Source: Rhexocercosporidium sp. MPI-PUGE-AT-0058
Taxonomy: Eukaryota; Ascomycota; Leotiomycetes; Helotiales
NCBI GenBank assembly: GCA_020746875.1
Contig: JAGTJL010000003.1
Location: forward strand, 3,224,001 to 3,288,000
Length of the DNA: 64,000 nucleotides
Direction of reading: 5' to 3'
Positions 1-10,732 of this stretch are shown here, piece after piece (the stretch's first letter is position 1; each line of letters begins with the position of its first letter). The notes under the pieces are model-generated. The model was given only the letters and a program-made list of their open reading frames with translations, did no database searches and was not told the origin of the DNA. Both the position numbers and the translations under genes were made by a program.

Positions 1-1000
1 AGACACTTGTCTAGTCTCCCCGAAGGCACAGTCCAGCTATCCCCACAGGCTTTCATTTTACCCGCGACAACCTCGCATTTCCGTAAACTCTTCCCACCCT
101 CCGACTGTGTTGTCATCATCCATATCTTCACAAACCTATGATCATCGCATCGAAACCGAGACATGATTCGCTACAGAAGACGAAGAATGGGCGGTCTTCG
201 TCTGCCAAGAGCTGAGGTATTTAGGATGACGGATGAAGCAATGGACAACCCTGAAGACGATGAGGTCAGGATCCGTGCCTCATTTTCGCAGGAGGAGTTC
301 TTTCTTATGTTCCGTATGCTCAGCATATATAGAGTACCACCTTCCCAAAAGGACTTCATGACCGTGACGATCCTTATCTTCTCAGGCTCAAGAATTTTGC
401 CATAGACGGTTCTTCCAATCACTACACCTTTTGGGAGGAACATACAGAACATGAGGTGCTGCAAAGAACCCCATTGTTGGCTGAGGAGTGGACTAGCAGT
501 ACGAGCTGTCCCAATCACTATCGATGGAAGTTCTGGAACTCTACAGGCTGTGCCTCAGATCTGCAGCGGGCCACCGGGCAGCCAGATGCAAGACCTAAAT
601 GCCAAGGGTTGACCCCACTCGATGGTGATGGAGGAACGCCTCCGAGGCAATCGACACCTTTCTGCAAGCCTTTGCGACTCCTAGTATATCTTAAGAAACG
701 TTGGTACATGCCAATCGGTACGGACCGCAAGGGATCATATTCCTCGAGCGCGGACCGCGGGTCATTAAATGCCTATGCAGGTCATCACGCTGGTCCAGGT
801 CTTTGCCTCTCACACACAGCCATCGACAAGGTATTACAACTTCTAGAACAGGGACAGATCTGGGCGGAATTTTCTAGTACCCATGTTTCAAGAGTTGCCA
901 TCTTTGGTATATCAATCAGCTCATCATGTCTCTTGTTTCGTGAAAAAGCCGCGGCATTTCAGTCACTTCAATTTTACGCTTCGACAGCAGGTCGCATTAA
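1..1000 (+). pseudogene. decayed unidentified coding remnant upstream of the NRPS
   Basis: No intact gene fits here, but protein-like stretches follow one another in different plus-strand frames. One runs from base 1 to a stop near 136, another from about 163 to 405, and a third from about 355 through 500 that contains DDPYLLRLKNFAIDGS and NHYTFWEEH. Around 590-620 an ankyrin-like fragment (DLNAKG then LTPLDGD) is split between two frames. I read this as a broken gene rather than intergenic DNA, but cannot name its family. It shows no NRPS core motif, so it is probably not a lost upstream module. It could instead be the end of a multi-intron gene starting outside the window. Confidence 0.3.
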
Positions 1001-1017
1001 TTCCTTTCTATTGGACA

Positions 1018-4000
1018 ATGACACAAAGCGACGCAGACTCAAGCGAAAAGTATCAGCGGATGCTTCAGTGGAACACAAGGCTTCCTCAACCTGTTGAAGC
1101 CCCAGTGCACACGCTCATCCAGGCGCAGGCGGCGAGGCACCCTGAATATCAGGCAGTATGTTCTTGGGATGGCAATCTCACGTACGCTGAGCTTGATGAT
1201 TATTCGAATCGCCTAGCGAGAAAACTCAGGGGCAAAGGAGTTGGCTCGGAGGTGGTTGTTCCAGTGGCCTTTGAGAAATCACGATGGGCGATTGTCAGCG
1301 CTCTGGCGGTGCTGAAAGCAGGCGGTGCCTTTCTCCTCTTGGACACTTCTCAGCCAGTCGCTCGGTTGAAGTCGATTGTCGAGCAAACCGGTTCTCAATT
1401 AGCCCTTTCATCTTCAGAATTCAGTAACGAATGTAGGAAATTGCTGGATGAAGTATTTGTGGTTGACGATGAAGGCATTTCCAGCCTTGACGCCGACCAA
1501 TTTTCCTTAAGTGTCAAACCAAACAGTGCAGCCTATTACATCTTCACTTCGGGGAGTACTGGGAGCCCAAAAGGGGTCATCAGTAAGTACTCTCGCTAGC
1601 ACTTCTTTCGAAACAACATGAGTAACAGCATCTGGGCTTGGCACTGACAAACCTTCGGTGATACAGTCGAACATTCACAACTATCGACCACCGCTGTACA
1701 TTCGGGGAGAAGAATGGGTTATGATGAAAAGCCCCGCGTCTTCCAGTTTGCATCTTATGCATTTGACATGTGCATTACAGATATTTTTGCCACGCTTGCC
1801 CATGGTGGAACAGTCTGCATACCATCGGACTGGGAGCGGAACAATGACATAGTAGGGGCTATGCGGAGGATGGAAGTGACCAGTGCAAGATTCACACCTT
1901 CGCTAGTGAGCAATTTGAAACTGGAAGATGCTTCGACTTTAAAAACATTGATTCTCGGAGGAGAAAGCTGCCCCGCTACATTGGCAAGCTATTGGGCTCC
2001 AAAATTGAGGCTTCTTCTTGCATACGGACCTACTGAGGGATGTGTGGTTTGTATCTTCTCCGAAGCGAGTGACCACGAATGTGCTGCGGGAGAAATCGGA
2101 CATCCGGTCACTTGTGATGCTTGGATCGTCAAGCCAGAGGACTCTAATGTTCTTTGCGAGATTGGTGAGGCGGGCGAGCTTTTGATTCAAGGTCCAAATG
2201 TTGCTCGAGGATACTTGAATGACCAAGTGAAAACGGATCGACAATTTGTACATGATCTAGCGTGGATGCCGAAAGTGAATGACACAAATTCTTCACTACG
2301 ACACCGAGCATATCGAACAGGGGATCTCGCCAGATACACAGACGATGGAAGACTATGCTGGGTTGGAAGAGTCGATAACCAAGTGAAAATCCGGGGTCAA
2401 CGGTTGGAACTAGAGGAAGTCGAAAAGCGGCTGCATGATTGTTTAAGCGAGGAAGGCGTCGAATTGAAACAAGTTGTAGTCGATGCGGTGAGGCTGCCAG
2501 GCATGGCGAGCAAGCAACTTCTTGCATTTTTATGTCTTCAGGCAGATTATTCGGTTGGATATCTTGACTGGGATACCGAAGACGCCTCGAATCCAGTTCC
2601 TCGCACCAGCTTAGAAGAGCAGGCACGCTTTCTGTCGATTGTGTCAAAACTCGAAACCACCTTGAGGACTGTTCTTCCAGGATATGCAATTCCTTCCGTC
2701 TGGATCCCACTTCGCGACGTACCTTTTACCGTGTCCAGGAAGAGGGATCGCAATCGTTTACGTGCCGTTGTCGCCCATCTGTCCGCTAAGCAGCTTTCTG
2801 CGTTTTTGCGAGCTAATCCTTCAAGCTTATTGAATGACAGCGAAGCCTGTCTCACAGAAAATGAGTCAGGCTTGCAAAGTCTCTGGGCGGATGTCTTCGG
2901 GGTGGAACCTTCCAGCATTGATGTCACAGATAACTTCTTCTCGATTGGCGGCGATTCGGTTTTAGCAATCAGACTTGCAGCAGCTGCCAGAACAAATGGC
3001 CTTGATTTGAGCCTTCAAATCATTTTCCAGAACCCTGTACTGGCTGATATGGCTAAAATAACGGAGAAAATAACCGGCCAAGACAGAGAAGATTCAGTCA
3101 TCCCGGCATTCTCATTGTTGAATAGCAATTGGGATGTCACAAAGGTTCGGCAACAGGCCGCCAGCCAGTGTGGTAGTGTCGATTACCTCGCCGTCGAGGA
3201 CGTCTATCCATGCTCTCCGATGCAAGAAGGTTTGATAGCGTTATCTTCTAAGGATGCTGGAACTTATGTCTTACGCTTCGTCTTCCATATGCCGGAAAAT
3301 GTCGACCTTGAAAAGCTTCATGCTGCTTGGGAGACTGTCTCAAAGCGAACACCTGTGCTGAGAACAAGATTTGTCGACTACGAAGCAGATTTGTTACAGG
3401 CTGTCATCGATGAGCGCCTTGATTGGAAGGTAATTGAGCAGGACCTGGACGAGTTCCAAGACGATGATAAGGATGAGGACCGTATTCTAGGCAAGAGAAT
3501 GTCATGGCACACAGTTCTTCGGCAGCGCAGGTCAAAAGCACCAATATTAGTTTGGACAGTTCATCATGCTCTTGTTGATGGTTGGGCCGAATCAAACATC
3601 ACAGCATCAGTGGAAGAAGAATATCGTGGAAATGCATCATTATCCCCGACAACACCAATGTTCAACAGATTCATCAAACATCTTGGAGAGCAGGACCAGG
3701 ATTCCGCTAAGGCATTCTGGGAACAACAGTTGGCTGGAGCCCCACTTGCAACCTTTCCACCACTCCCCCATCCCACTTATATCCCAAAAATCAAGCGTTC
3801 GAACCGAATCGCTGAGTTGACAGCTGAGCAAGGCGCTGAGCTGGACCACCGGATCACTTTTGTCAAGGGTGGATCATCAACAGTCGCTACGATGATCCAA
3901 GCTGCCTGGTTCATTCTGGTTGGGATCTATTCAAATAGCTCTGATGTCATCACTGGCGTTACACTTAACGGAAGAACTGCAAGACTGCCAGGAATTGACC

Positions 4001-7000
4001 AAATCGCAGGTCCCACAATATCTACAGTACCTTTTAGAGCAAAAATCGACCAAAATCAGTTGGTGGAAAAGTATCTCAAGTCAATACAAGACCAAATACT
4101 CAACATTCTCCCATTCGCGCAGTTTGGACTCCAAAACATTCGACGACTAAGCGAAGATGCCGTCTCTGCTTGCAAGTTTCGAAGTCTCCTTCTAGTACAG
4201 GCGGCCAATAGGCCTGCAGACACAAGCAAGCTCATCCTAGAAAGGAGCTTTGCGTTTCCTGTCATGGACTTCGCAATCGTCATGGAGTGCGAACTCAGCA
4301 AGGAGGGAATCGATATGAGAGCAACATTCGATCATAACATCCTGTCTCGGCTTCAGGTAGAGCGAATGTTTCTGCAGATGGAGGACATTCTGAAGCGAAT
4401 TATGTCCAGAACATCTTCGATGCGAGTGGTGGATCTACAAAGGATTTCAGAAGCTGAAATGCTACAAATAACAAAGGGGAATAGCAGCAGGCTTCCCATC
4501 AAGGAAGCCACTTTCTACGTCCACGACCTGATCCAACAGCACGCCAAAGACCATGGATCTGAACCTGCAATACATGCATGGGATGGAGAGTTTACTTATG
4601 AAGCCCTCAACAATCGTGCAGATCGCCTTGCTGCGTATCTACAAGCCCATCATGGACCGACCCCGGGATCATTCGTTGCGGTTGCGGTTGAAAAGTCGAA
4701 GTGGGCCATCGTTTGTATGCTTGCGGTGCTCAAAGCCGGAGCTGTCTGTATACCACTAGATTTAGCGAGCTCTACCAAAAGTACAGACGCCCTTTTCGAA
4801 GCTCTGAATGGTGCAGCCATGGTTATTCTGACTTCTCGATCACAGTCGAGACATTTCAAATACCCCGTTATCGAAATCGGTCAACAGATGATCGAAACCC
4901 TTCATGATGCTACATACTCGCGTGTGAAACTGACGCCAGGCAGTGCTGCATTCAATCTATTCAAGTCCTCCAAATCCGATATTCAAGAACAGCTTGTTGT
5001 CAATCATGAAGAATTTAGCTCGAATATCTTATCCTGGGGCAAATTTATTCAACGAGGCAGCCATTCTCGAGTCCTTGTGCATATCGGATACACATCTTAC
5101 GCCGGTCTTGCAGAGGTATTCTCAACGCTTATGCTAGGAGGATGTCTTTGTATTTCCGCAAAGAGTACCAAACATTTGACTGAGGAAGTCAATTCTTTCA
5201 ACTCCAATGAAGTGTTGCTGACGCCAAGTATTGCTCGATGGATTCGACCAGCAGGGGTTCCAACCTTGAAGACGCTGACTACGATTGGAGAACCTCTGAC
5301 CAAAGAAGTGATCGACAAATGGGCTGGCCATGTCAAACTTGCGAATCTTTACGAGTGTGCGGAGATGACTAAATATTGTTTTGGTACATCCGACATCCAG
5401 CATGGAGACCACCCCGGGATTATTGGGCAATGGTCTTACACTTCGACATGGATCGTACATCCTAGTGATTCGAGCGTGCTCATCCCTGCAGGAGGGATTG
5501 GTGAGCTTGTGATTGAAGTAAACAATCACGGGCGGAAAGAGCTACAAACCCGAGAGAATGTGGTGGAAGAGCTAGCATGGGCAGAATCGCTCCGCACGGA
5601 TATGAACAGTACTTTCATCAAGACAGGAGACCTGGCATCCCAAAATCCTGATGGAACGCTGCGTTTGGTGGGCAGAAAAAGTGACTACGTTACGATTGGC
5701 AGTCGTCGCTTGGACATTTCCGAGGTTGAATGTCGACTACAGGAAGTTATGCCATCATCTGTCGCCGCCGCTGCCGTATTCATTCAGTCAGAAGTTGACA
5801 ACAGATCTCAACTGGTCGCTTTCCTGGGATTTGAGTGTGATGCAGGAGAAAGTGCTTCAGACAGCTTTCTTGCCGATGTGGGTAGGGAACTGAAAGAACT
5901 GCACAAGATGGTAGATTCTGCAGAGACGAAGCTCAAATCACTCCTTCCAAGTTACATGAGACCAACAGTAAGTCAGAGCAGATGCCTACTGCTCGGTTCG
6001 AAGCTGACTTTTAAGGAATATTTCCCGGTTCGGAACTTACCTTTGACAACGTCTGGTCGAGTCGATCGCCAGAGACTTGAGCTCTTGGCGAAATCTCTTC
6101 TACCTATACGACCACTCAGCTTAGATCGTCATAACGCAGACCTGGATACAAGTATACCTTTAACAAAGATGGAAAGACGCATTTCCGAACTGTGGAAGAC
6201 TTTGCTTGAAGTTGACCATGTTGGAGGGGAGGATAATTTCTTCCAACTTGGCGGTGGTAGTGTGCTGGCTATGAGATTGGTATCCATGGCCAGGAGGGAT
6301 GGGCTCACTTTGACAGTCAGCGGAATCTTCAACAAGCCCACCTTGAGAGAAATCGCCTCGACAGCACAACAAAAGACTGGTACGGCCGATATCGCACCAT
6401 TTGCACTTCTACCAGGTATTGATGTCACAGATCTCCGCCACCAAGCTGCTGTGCAGTGTAAGGTGGACCCGAAATCGATTGAGGATATCTATCCATGCTC
6501 CGTTTTCCAACTTCATTATGTCACTGGGTACCCAGAAGCGAACAGTGACCCGAGAGTAGACCCGTGGCATTGGCAGTCTCAAGGTGCATACTCACTTCCA
6601 CCATCCCTTGATCTTGACCGATTCCAGGCCGTCTGGGACAGGGCGGTGCAACGCCATCCGGTCCTCCGCACACGGCTGGTACACACACCCATGGGTATCT
6701 TCCAAGTTGTACTAAAGCCGTCAAAACCTGTGACTTGGAACAGTGGCACTGATCTGACGGAGTACCTTCAGAGAGATCAGGTGGATTACATGACATTTGG
6801 ACAAGAACTTCTCCGTCTAGGAACCGTGCAATCTCAGACCTCGAATGAGAGATTTTTCATCTTCACTGCTCAGCACGTAATTTACGATGCTTTCATGCGG
6901 AGCATGTTATTCAAAGAGGTTGAAGCCGCATACTTCAAAGACTTTCCGAACATCCCATCACCGAAGATGAACAAATACATCAAGTACATCACAGAAACGG

Positions 7001-7746
7001 ACAAGCGAGCTGCGACAAAATTCTGGACTTCATATCTTGAAAGTGCAGAAACCAAATCACTTCTCAATACTGTTGAGACCCCTGGAGTCTTGAAGTTGTC
7101 CGAGAAGAGAGTGACTACGGCCAGTGCGAGGCCATCAAATCAACGCCTAGCGAAGGTCACATTGCCAACAATCATCGAAGTTGCCAGTGCCCTTGCTATT
7201 GCAAATGTGGTGGAGTGCCCCGATGTTGTGTTCTATTCTGATCGCTCAGGCCGAAATCTACCCGTGGAAGGAATCCAAGATCTCATTGGGCCAACAACGC
7301 TTTTCCTCCCCATTCGAGCTCACATCGACCCGCAGCAAGATATACATGAACTGCTCCGTGAATCCCAGAGTATCAAGAGCACCATGATACCTCACGAACA
7401 TCTTGGATTCTTAGAATTGAGAGAGATGGATCATTTGAAAAACACATTGAAGAATGCCCTCAATATCAACATCACTCCAAAGGGTATAGCATCGAGTAGC
7501 AAAGGATGGGGACTGACACTTGAAAGCTCCCATCTCACGCTCTGCGATGACCCATTTGGAATCAATCTAAACCTGCACGAGGACAGGATTGACTGGTTGA
7601 TCTATTTCGACGAGCGATTCATTTCAGAGGAGAAAGTCGAGAGACTGCTGGAGGATATAAAGGTTGTTCTCTTTGAACTCGTCAACGCAGAAGAGGGAGC
7701 GACTGTAGCGGGCATATTCACTATCTTGAGGAATGGGTTTAGCTGA
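1018..7746 (+). CDS. two-module nonribosomal peptide synthetase (A-T-C-A*-T*-C*)
   Basis: Makes a small peptide or amino-acid conjugate by thiotemplate chemistry; product unknown. Model: join(1018..1582,1667..5967,6016..7746), about 2198 aa. A1 is complete: FTSGSTGSPKG near residue 177, a FASYAFD core with the Asp that binds substrate alpha-amino groups, AYGPTE, YRTGDLARY, and the Lys-containing A10 motif. T1 has GGDS (Ser about 619); C1 has an intact HHALVDG (about 821-827). The second module is eroded. A2's phosphate loop reads FKSSKSDIQEQ (about 1286), its substrate Asp is replaced by Tyr, AYGPTE reads LYECAEM, and the A10 Lys is Arg. T2 reads LGGGS (Ser about 1704). The final C domain has QHVIYDA (about 1908) instead of HHxxxDG. 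No thioesterase or reductase follows. The same domain order is known in dipeptide synthetases such as FtmA and SidE; orthology is not claimed. An in-frame upstream ATG at 883 is possible, but the ATG at 1018 starts just before the usual A-domain leader. Confidence 0.88.
5968..6015 (+). other. predicted 48-nt in-frame intron inside the NRPS
   Basis: GTAAGT donor, a GCTGAC branch-like sequence near 6002 and a TTTTAAG acceptor. The interval is exactly 16 codons with no stop, so an ORF caller reads through it. Removing it restores the conserved A-domain tail, LPSYMRPT joined to EYFPVRNLPLTTSG; retained, it adds 16 residues that the family lacks. Confidence 0.8.
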
Positions 7747-8452
7747 TGAGCAAGAAGAAACAGAATGAATTATGATCAAACCTTCAGGCTTACTCCACAA
7801 TTTTGACCACCTCCCCTCTGGCAAATCGGCAATGATCCATGCCTAGTATACCAAAAGATGTTAGGGAGCTGTCCTCAAAGAACGAGCGAGGATTAGCCGA
7901 CAGAAACCACGACAATGATTGGCTTGTTTCTTCGCTTAAGACTGCCCTCCTGTGTGAGTAAGCATCAACCATCGTTACCTTCACATCAAGACATTATTTT
8001 CTGTATTACTACAACTACCATAATCTCACCCTTAGCATCTGCTTGCATTTGCCCTCCCAAACTTGTATGTTCAAAAGCAAGTTACAAATGAGGGGTCTAT
8101 CGTACGACCAAGGATTGCGAATCAACCCAGCCGCGGGAATCCACAAGGCATAATATATGCGACTATTGCGTAATACACCAACAACCTATGATGGACATTT
8201 CTCCGCGAAACAAGTCACACACCTCATGAGATAAGGATATCCACTATTGATAAAGCGGCGATTATTCCGGATTGAAGTGCCAGAGTGGGATGTGGTGGTC
8301 GGGAATGTCATCTTGCGCAATTGCGTCTAGCGATGAGAACACATCTTGGCACCCCTATCAAGAAGACAATTTGTAGTACAAGTACAGGCGCGCTTTTCTT
8401 GGAACTGGTTCACAGGTATCACACATCGAAGTCAATACCTTGCTAAGGCATC
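7747..8452. promoter_or_regulatory. NRPS 3' flank and permease promoter with two GATA sites
   Basis: No gene seen. Two HGATAR motifs, the binding pattern of fungal GATA regulators such as AreA, lie at about 8229-8235 (AGATAAG) and 8248-8254 (TGATAAA), roughly 200 bp before the permease ATG. A CGG-N8-CCG inverted triplet of the Zn2Cys6 type follows at 8256-8269. The motifs are visible; their function is inferred. Nitrogen control would suit a permease of this family. Confidence 0.35.
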
Positions 8453-10732
8453 ATGGGACGACCTGTCGACGATACTCGCATAATTGGCATTGACGAAGAA
8501 GCTGCACATAATGATTCTCAGGAACACCTTGTAGTCAAACCAAGGACCTGGAAAGGCTACGTCTGGGATACTTGGGAGCTCCCCAAGGAAGAACGATGGC
8601 TCCTATTCAAGGTGGACGCTTTTGTCCTTACCTTTGCATCGGTATGTGCTCTTACTTTTTGCCGTAAGTAGATTTACTGACATGCTGGACCACAGATTGG
8701 CTACTTCCTCAAGAATCTAGATCAGACCAATGTCAACAATGCCTTCCTCAGCGGAATGAAGGAGGATCTGAACATGTATGGTAACGAGCTCGTCACATCA
8801 GTGTCTATTTGGACTGTTGGATACGTGATTGGACAAATTCGTAAGTTCAAAACGAGCCAGAGACTTGTGTCCGGCATTCGCCTGTAGCTGTTATTATCTG
8901 CTTCATTGGCTTCTTACAAGACACTGACTTGTCTTGCAGCATCCAACCTACTGCTCACCCGCGTGTCACGTATGTATTTTCTCGCCCTAGAATTCCCCAT
9001 CATGCAAAACTTGGGATCGAATCCTTGTGTCTGATCCCGAGACATAGAAAATTATACTTGCTAACTCGTTGATCAGCTCGTTGGGTCATTCCATCTCTTG
9101 AGGTCGGTTGGGGAATTGCAACCATCTGTACCTCCAGAGTGGAAAATCACAAAGCGCTCTACGCTTTGAGGTTTCTTGTTGGTCTGTTCGAGTGAGTCTA
9201 ATTTGCCCTCTTAGTCACTCTAAGTGCTCATCATTTATAGATCTGGCTTCTACCCCGGTATCCATTACATGTTGGGCTCATGGTACACACCGCGCGAGAT
9301 TGGAAAGCGCGCAATGATCTTCTGGCTCGCTGGATCCATTGGCACCATGTTTAGTGGTTTCCTACAAGCAGCAGCTTACAAGAACTTGAATGGTGTACAT
9401 GGACATGAGGGCTGGAGATGGTTGTTCATCATCGATGGCATCATCACGATTCCCCTCGCTCTCATGGGTTATGCTTTCTTCCCCAATCTCCCACAAGATG
9501 GCAAGAAGACATGGTGGACAACCGAGGCTGAGCACGAACTTTCGATATCCAGAATGAAGGCAATTGGGCGTGCGGGTAAGCAGCCTTGGACCGTTGCCAA
9601 GGCTAAGAAGATCCTTTTGAGCTGGCACACTTACTTTCTCCGTACGTATACTGATGATGTTCTCGGATCTCTGAGTCCTATTGAAGAGATTCCTCTTCTT
9701 TATTCGGAACTGATATTTTCCCAGCTATGCTCTACGTTATCTGGAACAATGGCGGCACCCAGATTGCAATGGGCTTTTGGCTGAAGAGTTTCAACGTCAA
9801 AAAGAATCCGCCTGTCCCTGGAGTTACATTCTCCGTCCCAGAGATCAACAACTGTGAGTTCACTCAGATACCCATGAAGAGTGTGGTATATTGACATGAC
9901 TTAGTGCCTCTCGTTACGACTGGAATCTTCATCGTCATGTCTCTTTCCTGGGCTTGGCTCTCAGATGGGCCTTTCCGGGGCAGACGTTACCCTTTCATCT
10001 ACTTGGGAGCCGTTCTTAACGTACGTCTTTCAAATAACTCGCTTTCCGTCAATTTTCTACTACCTCGAGCTTGTGAACTGACCAGAATCGCCAGCTCATT
10101 TTCTCGGTTCTCCTGAGAGAGTTGCCCCTTTACTCGAATATCTACCAGAGGAAAATGATCTACTGGTTCAGTAATATTGGTGTAAGTAAACTCTCATAAG
10201 CACATGAATAAATACTTCAGGTGTTTTGAAAGCAAAGTGATCTAACGGTTTCCCACAGTCTGGTGGCGGCCCCCTGATCTTAACGTGGATAAACGAGATC
10301 TGCTCGGGCGATACCGAGAAAAGAGCTTTACTTGTTGCGGCAGGCAACGACTTCGCATACGTTGTTCAGGCAGTGGTAAGCTGGTCTTGAGTGGCTATGG
10401 GGTTCGTGAACTGACAATGAGGCACAGGCTCCGAATTTTGTGTGGAAGACGACTGAATTTCCGGCAGCTAGGAAAGGGTATCTGTGGTCCATCGTACTTC
10501 AAGTACTCTTGAGTAAGTCTTACTCACTGCCAAGAAGCCCAAGTGAGATGTATCATACTGATCATCGCATTTCTGTTCAGTTGGTTGGACTGGTGCCATT
10601 CAGATTCTTCTTTGGCGAGACAAGAAGAACGCAGTTAATGTGGAGCCCGAAGGTTCATCGGCAGACTCTCAAATCAGCGATGGGTTGGATGATAAGAAAG
10701 CTGTGAGGACGGAAGTTTCACCCTCGATCTGA
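8453..10732 (+). CDS. MFS permease, anion:cation symporter family (Liz1/Seo1/Dal5 type)
   Basis: Plasma-membrane carrier of the fungal allantoate/pantothenate/vitamin permease group; substrate not predictable. Eleven exons: 8453..8641, 8696..8840, 8940..8969, 9077..9191, 9241..9641, 9725..9853, 9905..10020, 10095..10181, 10259..10375, 10428..10512, 10581..10732, giving 521 aa in one frame with GT-AG at every junction. Visible family marks are a soluble N-terminus ending PKEERWLLFKVDAF, then NLDQTNVNNAFLSGMKEDL after the first membrane segment, FYPGIHYMLGSWY and GWRWLFIIDGIITIPLAL mid-protein, and a hydrophilic C-tail. About twelve membrane segments can be traced. It lies 0.7 kb downstream of the NRPS on the same strand, so it could export its product or import a precursor; that link is inference. 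The number of introns is high for a 2.3-kb gene. Confidence 0.9.

Noticed and set aside
883..1017. NRPS start at the upstream in-frame ATG 883
   Set aside because: The extra 45 residues do not resemble an A-domain leader; the 1018 start lies directly before the conserved leader. It cannot be excluded.
456..1097. 213-codon plus ORF as an independent gene
   Set aside because: It overlaps the NRPS start in another frame, lacks family character over most of its length, and its left part is better read as one piece of a broken gene.
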